Part shown: one piece after another, positions 15,074 through 18,193 of the stretch
Numbering within the stretch: the first letter of the stretch is position 1
How the letters are laid out: each line of letters starts with the position of its first letter
Assembly (NCBI GenBank): GCA_964417785.1
Contig: CAYQJO010000072.1
Span: forward strand, 1 to 18,193
Direction: 5' to 3'
Source: DAOTUL01 sp034437435
GTDB taxonomy: Bacteria; Chloroflexota; Anaerolineae; Aggregatilineales; Phototrophicaceae
DNA: 18,193 bases
Notes under the pieces: model-generated
The model's database searches: none
Told to the model about the DNA's origin: nothing
Seen by the model: only the letters and a program-made list of their open reading frames with translations
Program-made: the position numbers and the translations under genes

Positions 15074-15370
15074 ATGGCGAGTCAACTGCGGGAAGTGCTG
15101 AACCGGTTTGACGATCAATCCAGGCCGGTCTCTCTGGCGCAGATGGCGCGGGAGATGGCCCTGGAACCCGGTGTACTGCACGGCATGATCGACTACTGGG
15201 TGCGCAAGGGCAAGCTGCGTGAGATCAACAGCGGCGGCGAAAATTGCACCACCTGTGGCATCAAAGGGGCCTGCCCGTTTGTGATTGCCATGCCGCGCTA
15301 CTATGAACGGGTCCGTGATAATGACGACCAACCCCCACCGGCCTGCACTTGTGGTGGCCGGTGTTCATAA
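15074..15370 (+). CDS. feoC: FeoC-like winged-helix iron-sulfur protein
   Basis: A 98-aa protein starting 4 nt after feoB with GGAGG upstream. Residues 1-50 form a small winged helix (VSLAQMAREMALEPGVL, then a MIDYWVRKGKL wing). A loop follows with Cys58, Cys61 and Cys67 in CTTCGIKGAC. FeoC proteins carry a wing-loop Cys cluster that can bind an Fe-S cluster and are thought to protect or regulate FeoB. A second Cys group near the C-terminus (Cys91, Cys93, Cys97, in CTCGGRC) is extra for the family. Position at the end of the feo operon fits. Confidence 0.85.
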   Translation: MASQLREVLNRFDDQSRPVSLAQMAREMALEPGVLHGMIDYWVRKGKLREINSGGENCTTCGIKGACPFVIAMPRYYERVRDNDDQPPPACTCGGRCS

Positions 15371-15416
15371 CTGGCGGGTTTTAAAAACGAGTCGGGTTTG
15401 TTGATGAAGGATTGAT

Positions 15417-15460
15417 GCCCTCACCCCCAACCCCCTCTCCCACAAGGGGAGAGGGGGTTT
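15417..15460. terminator. Strong bidirectional hairpin terminator / REP-like repeat
   Basis: A 13-bp GC-rich stem (AACCCCCTCTCCC at 15429-15441 with 15447-15459) is followed by a T-run on the plus strand (15458-15462) and preceded by A residues for the minus strand. It lies between the convergent feo operon and PPC genes and should stop both. The extended form, CCCTCACCCCC followed by CCCCTCTCCC and its inverse, matches a repeat seen in many bacterial genomes (established, from memory), so it may be both terminator and dispersed repeat. Confidence 0.75.
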
Positions 15461-15461
15461 T

Positions 15462-15857
15462 TCATTGCGCAGGATCGGGTGCCTGCACTCTGACGCGGAT
15501 GTTTACGCTCCTACGTCCAGCCGGGTCGTTCGCGGATGCTGAGGTTAAACGTTGTCCAGTTGTTTCATCGACAACGATCACCAACGGATCCAGTGAACCC
15601 TCAGTAACAGTTATGCGTATTGTCGCGTAGGTATCGCTCTGGCCTTCAAATATCCACTCCTGAGCAGGTGAGGCGTTGTTGACTGTTCCTTCGACCACGC
15701 GCTCATTATCAGGATCGAGTGAGGCCCATCCGTAATATATCGTGCCGCTACTATTCTGGGCAAAAGCAGATGGCATACCACTAACGAATGTGGCAACAAT
15801 AACGGCAAAGGCCATAATCAAGACGGGCATTAATCTTTGAAACAGGAAAAATCGCAT
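15462..15857 (-). CDS. Secreted single-module PPC-like protein, possibly truncated
   Basis: A 131-aa protein with signal peptide ending AFA-Q (cleavage near 33) and one PPC-type (bacterial pre-peptidase C-terminal) module: WASLDPDNERVVEG, SPAQEWIFEGQSDTYATIRI, then SLDPLVIVVDE. It is a clear paralogue of the first module of the 632-aa gene upstream, whose first module has WYSLNPNNDRIIEG and WSFTGQAGTFATIRM. It ends RVRVQAPDPAQ, where the paralogue continues with the last strands, so the module looks short at its C-terminus, right where the REP-like terminator begins. AGGGAG precedes ATG 15857. Second or third gene of the minus-strand operon. Confidence 0.75.
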   Translation of the reverse strand: MRFFLFQRLMPVLIMAFAVIVATFVSGMPSAFAQNSSGTIYYGWASLDPDNERVVEGTVNNASPAQEWIFEGQSDTYATIRITVTEGSLDPLVIVVDETTGQRLTSASANDPAGRRSVNIRVRVQAPDPAQ

Positions 15858-15885
15858 AGGAAAACTCCCTTGAGTCTAATGAAGC

Positions 15886-15908
15886 AGCCCGCACAATCCC
15901 TGCGGGCT
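15886..15908. terminator. Hairpin between the two PPC genes
   Basis: AGCCCGCA (15886-15893) and TGCGGGCT (15901-15908) form an 8-bp stem in the 67-nt gap between the minus-strand genes. On the minus strand it is not followed by a T-run, so it may act as a processing or attenuation hairpin rather than a full stop. On the plus strand TTTCTAATTT follows. Confidence 0.45.
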
Positions 15909-15924
15909 TTCTAATTTGGCGTTT

Positions 15925-17823
15925 TTATGGCGCTTGACGATCCACAGTCAGCGAAAACTCTCCTGAGGTACCGCTACCTGCAACCTCGTCAGGCCGCACG
16001 ACAACATAGTACGCGACACCCGGCTGAGCCTCGAAATTCAAGGGATTCGATGCGCTACCCGCAAAGCTCGCACTTACAGCAGCCATTTCGTTACCATCAG
16101 CATCTTCAATAGCAAGGGAGGGTACAAGATTGCCCGAAGTGCGTGTTACCTGCACCGTGAACGCACCACCACTGGCAATCTCAAAGCGGAACGCAGCCTG
16201 AGTAACTTCACCTCCGATGGCTCCCGTAACGGTTTCTTCCTCACTTACTGGTCCAAGTAAGTTATCAGGCTCGTAGCCGCCACCCTCTTCACCAATAATG
16301 CCCCGCACCGTTAGGCTGAAATCGCCAATCGTTGTACCATCGGTTACGCCGTCGCGTGAGGCATAGATGTAGTAGCAGCCCGCGTCTTCGATCAAATGGC
16401 TGTTGATTGAAGCAAGGGACGGATCAAAGCTGGTACTGCGAGCAATAACGTTGCCGACTTCATCCGCAATGCCGATGAACGGAATGAGATCCCCGCTGGT
16501 GCGCTGCATATCAATGCTGACAACGCTGCCATCAAAGACGCGGAACTCGTAAGGAATGAGGCTGCTCGTATCCGTAATTGTGCCAGACATCGGTTCGGCG
16601 TTCAGAGCAGCAATCGCTAGTATACCTAAGGGACTGAGTTCCGGGCATTCGGGAGGTTCAACTTGGCAGGGTGGGAGTTCTGGACGAACACCTCCGGAAC
16701 CAGACATCGTTAGACTGTATTCAATCGGTGAAACTGTGTTGTCATCAGCAGATAGTGTCAAAGAATATGGACCTGAGTCGCGTGACCTCGCTTCAGCATA
16801 TATCCTGAAGATTCCGGCAGCAGGTATAGAATAGGTGATAGCGACAGATGGACTGTCATAGCGAGTTTGGAGCGTGTTGCCAAAACTGTCATATAAGAAG
16901 ATTTCAGATGTATAATTTGAAGCTGATTGTCTAACCGTAATGTTATCTCCCGCATCCCCATAGAACCACCAGTTATTACCCAAATCATCAATAACGGATC
17001 CATTAACCGTGCTTCCATAGTTTAGGATGCCCACACGCGACACCATCAACGCAAATCGTCCAGTCGTGGCAAGCGGTTGGTTCGTGAAGCGAGGTTCGCC
17101 CATTTCGCTACTCGCCTGTAAAGCCCAGGTTCCATCAACAAGTGACCACAATTCTAGACGGGTGCCCTGAAGATGTGTGCCATTAATGGCCGTCAATTGA
17201 GCGTTGATGCGTTGTCCTGCCTGCCCCTCAAAGTGCCATGCAGCGAATTCCGAAGCCGGAGTCGCTAACGGGAGCTGCCCGGTAACGACTTCGCCATCAT
17301 AGATAAGCGAATTTTGTGTCGGCTGTGGAATGATTTGTCGCCGCGAAACATCAAATGTGTTGATTGGATTTGATGCGCCAGGTTCTAGAGCCAGGCGATA
17401 AACTCCCGAGCTGGTGCCTGTTGCTTCTCCGACTCGGGTTGCTGTTACAATATATTCGCCGTTGGAGCCTAGTGAGATGGGTAAGGTAGCAACACTGCGT
17501 CCGCTGATGTTTACTCCTGAAGTAGACCCGATACGGCGATTCGTTGTCAGGTCGGTAACGTACACGAATGGCTCAAGATTACCGCTCGTTACTTCCATTC
17601 GAATTGTCGCAAAAGTGCCTGCCTGCCCGGTGAATGACCACTGCTGAACTGGCTCGTTGTTGCTAATCTGTCCCTCGATAATCCTATCGTTGTTCGGGTT
17701 CAGCGAATACCAGCTAAAGCAGATTGGATCGAATTCTGTCTGTGCTGAAACAGTTGCAATGCTGCTGAAAAATGGCAATATAAGAAATATTGAAACAATG
17801 ATTCTCAGTCTGTGTGACATCAC
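15925..17823 (-). CDS. Secreted multi-module PPC-domain protein
   Basis: A 632-aa exported protein with signal peptide residues 1-27 (ends VSA-Q). The mature part holds about five beta-sandwich modules with the PPC signature of hydrophobic strands, T-R-x-x-G-x-L-x-P and final S-L-T-V strands: roughly 45-146, 175-265, 270-358, 409-507 and 529-627. RTSGDLIPFIGIADEVGN and RTSGNLVPSLAIEDADGN are near-duplicates. A Cys/Pro-rich hinge (LPPCQVEPPECPEL) precedes module four. No protease or enzyme domain is seen, so the role may be surface display, adhesion or assisting the SUMF1-fold protein upstream. GTG 17823 or ATG 17820 are starts; AGGAG lies 7 nt before the GTG. The third-module region (about 16,690-17,000) looks lower in GC than its surroundings. 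Confidence 0.8.
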   Translation of the reverse strand: MMSHRLRIIVSIFLILPFFSSIATVSAQTEFDPICFSWYSLNPNNDRIIEGQISNNEPVQQWSFTGQAGTFATIRMEVTSGNLEPFVYVTDLTTNRRIGSTSGVNISGRSVATLPISLGSNGEYIVTATRVGEATGTSSGVYRLALEPGASNPINTFDVSRRQIIPQPTQNSLIYDGEVVTGQLPLATPASEFAAWHFEGQAGQRINAQLTAINGTHLQGTRLELWSLVDGTWALQASSEMGEPRFTNQPLATTGRFALMVSRVGILNYGSTVNGSVIDDLGNNWWFYGDAGDNITVRQSASNYTSEIFLYDSFGNTLQTRYDSPSVAITYSIPAAGIFRIYAEARSRDSGPYSLTLSADDNTVSPIEYSLTMSGSGGVRPELPPCQVEPPECPELSPLGILAIAALNAEPMSGTITDTSSLIPYEFRVFDGSVVSIDMQRTSGDLIPFIGIADEVGNVIARSTSFDPSLASINSHLIEDAGCYYIYASRDGVTDGTTIGDFSLTVRGIIGEEGGGYEPDNLLGPVSEEETVTGAIGGEVTQAAFRFEIASGGAFTVQVTRTSGNLVPSLAIEDADGNEMAAVSASFAGSASNPLNFEAQPGVAYYVVVRPDEVAGSGTSGEFSLTVDRQAP

Positions 17824-17839
17824 TTCTCATCTCCTGAGT

Positions 17840-18193
17840 TTAATTGGTTGGTTGGACAATACAACGGAAACCGATAGTACTTTGCGGAACCGAGGAGTGA
17901 GTTCTATATCCGCCTCTGATTTCCTCGGCACTGTCATTATAGGAGCCACCCCGTACCACACGGCCCTGTCCATCTACCTGTGTTGCTGGCCCGGTGGGAT
18001 TGAGTATGTCGGTCGGGTTGTAACCTTCGCGATACCAATCCAGCACCCACTCTGCGACATTCCCGCTCAGGTCTTGTACCCCAAAGGCACTTGCTCCGGC
18101 GGGCCGTTGACCAACGGCGATGGGATCACCGATTCCACTATCTGCAAAATTCGCGTGGATAGAACCATCTGGAGTTGTGCGTCCCCATGGGAA
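17840..18193 (-). CDS. SUMF1 (formylglycine-generating-enzyme-like) fold protein, C-terminal part
   Basis: The reading frame enters from the right edge and runs to TAA 17840-17842. It has the SUMF1 pattern PWGR, FGVQDLSGNVAEWVLDWY, RVVRGGSYND and IGFRC. Family knowledge: in true formylglycine-generating enzymes, two active-site cysteines lie after RGGS; here that stretch (NDSAEEIRGGYRTH) has none, so it is likely a SUMF1-fold domain with another role. The final C is the conserved GFRC residue. It ends 16 nt before the PPC gene, so they are probably one operon. The N-terminal part lies outside the window and may carry other domains. Confidence 0.85.
   Translation of the reverse strand, partial: FPWGRTTPDGSIHANFADSGIGDPIAVGQRPAGASAFGVQDLSGNVAEWVLDWYREGYNPTDILNPTGPATQVDGQGRVVRGGSYNDSAEEIRGGYRTHSSVPQSTIGFRCIVQPTN

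Noticed and set aside
15886..15908. Strong transcription terminator for the 632-aa PPC gene
   Set aside because: There is no T-run on the minus strand after the stem, so I call it only a hairpin of uncertain function.

Overview
The window looks like chromosomal DNA of a moderately GC-rich free-living bacterium. Gene content points to Chloroflexota (Anaerolineae-like): a DeoR/LacI hybrid regulator, secreted PPC-repeat proteins beside a SUMF1-type protein, and hairpin-rich intergenic repeats. This placement is inference from style and gene content; no rRNA or marker gene is present.

Layout. (1) 198-1253: sugar-responsive-type regulator with a DeoR helix-turn-helix and a LacI periplasmic-binding-like sensor. 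(2) 1240-3603: a promoter, a cobalamin riboswitch and an intrinsic terminator lead into a BtuC-like permease and a BtuD-like ATPase, i.e. a B12-regulated importer. No BtuF-type binding protein is in the window. (3) 3647-7397: a lipoprotein of two tandem solute-binding-protein modules, followed by an MscS-family channel. (4) 7398-10489: a patch with one intact gene, a GH106-like glycoside hydrolase (8000-9835), between decayed material. It holds a response-regulator fragment, a minus-strand coding fragment, an IS200/IS605-end-like structured remnant, two copies of a paired-hairpin element and an 18-bp perfect inverted repeat. (5) 10490-11671 (minus): MFS transporter. (6) 11887-15370: ferrous-iron operon. 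It encodes a Fur-family repressor continuous in frame with a FeoA domain, a second FeoA, FeoB and a FeoC-like iron-sulfur winged-helix protein, and is closed by a strong hairpin terminator that is also a REP-like repeat. (7) 15462-18193 (minus): a SUMF1-fold protein (cut by the window edge), a five-module PPC secreted protein and a short one-module paralogue.

How the genes work together. The B12 cassette is controlled by its own leader RNA. The feo operon appears self-contained: sensor/repressor, accessory FeoA domains, GTPase permease and FeoC. The most unusual points are the Fur-FeoA fusion with an internal Shine-Dalgarno and ATG at the domain joint, the terminator placed inside the first codons of the B12 permease, the double solute-binding lipoprotein next to MscS, and the two paired-hairpin elements that keep the same geometry with different stem sequences.
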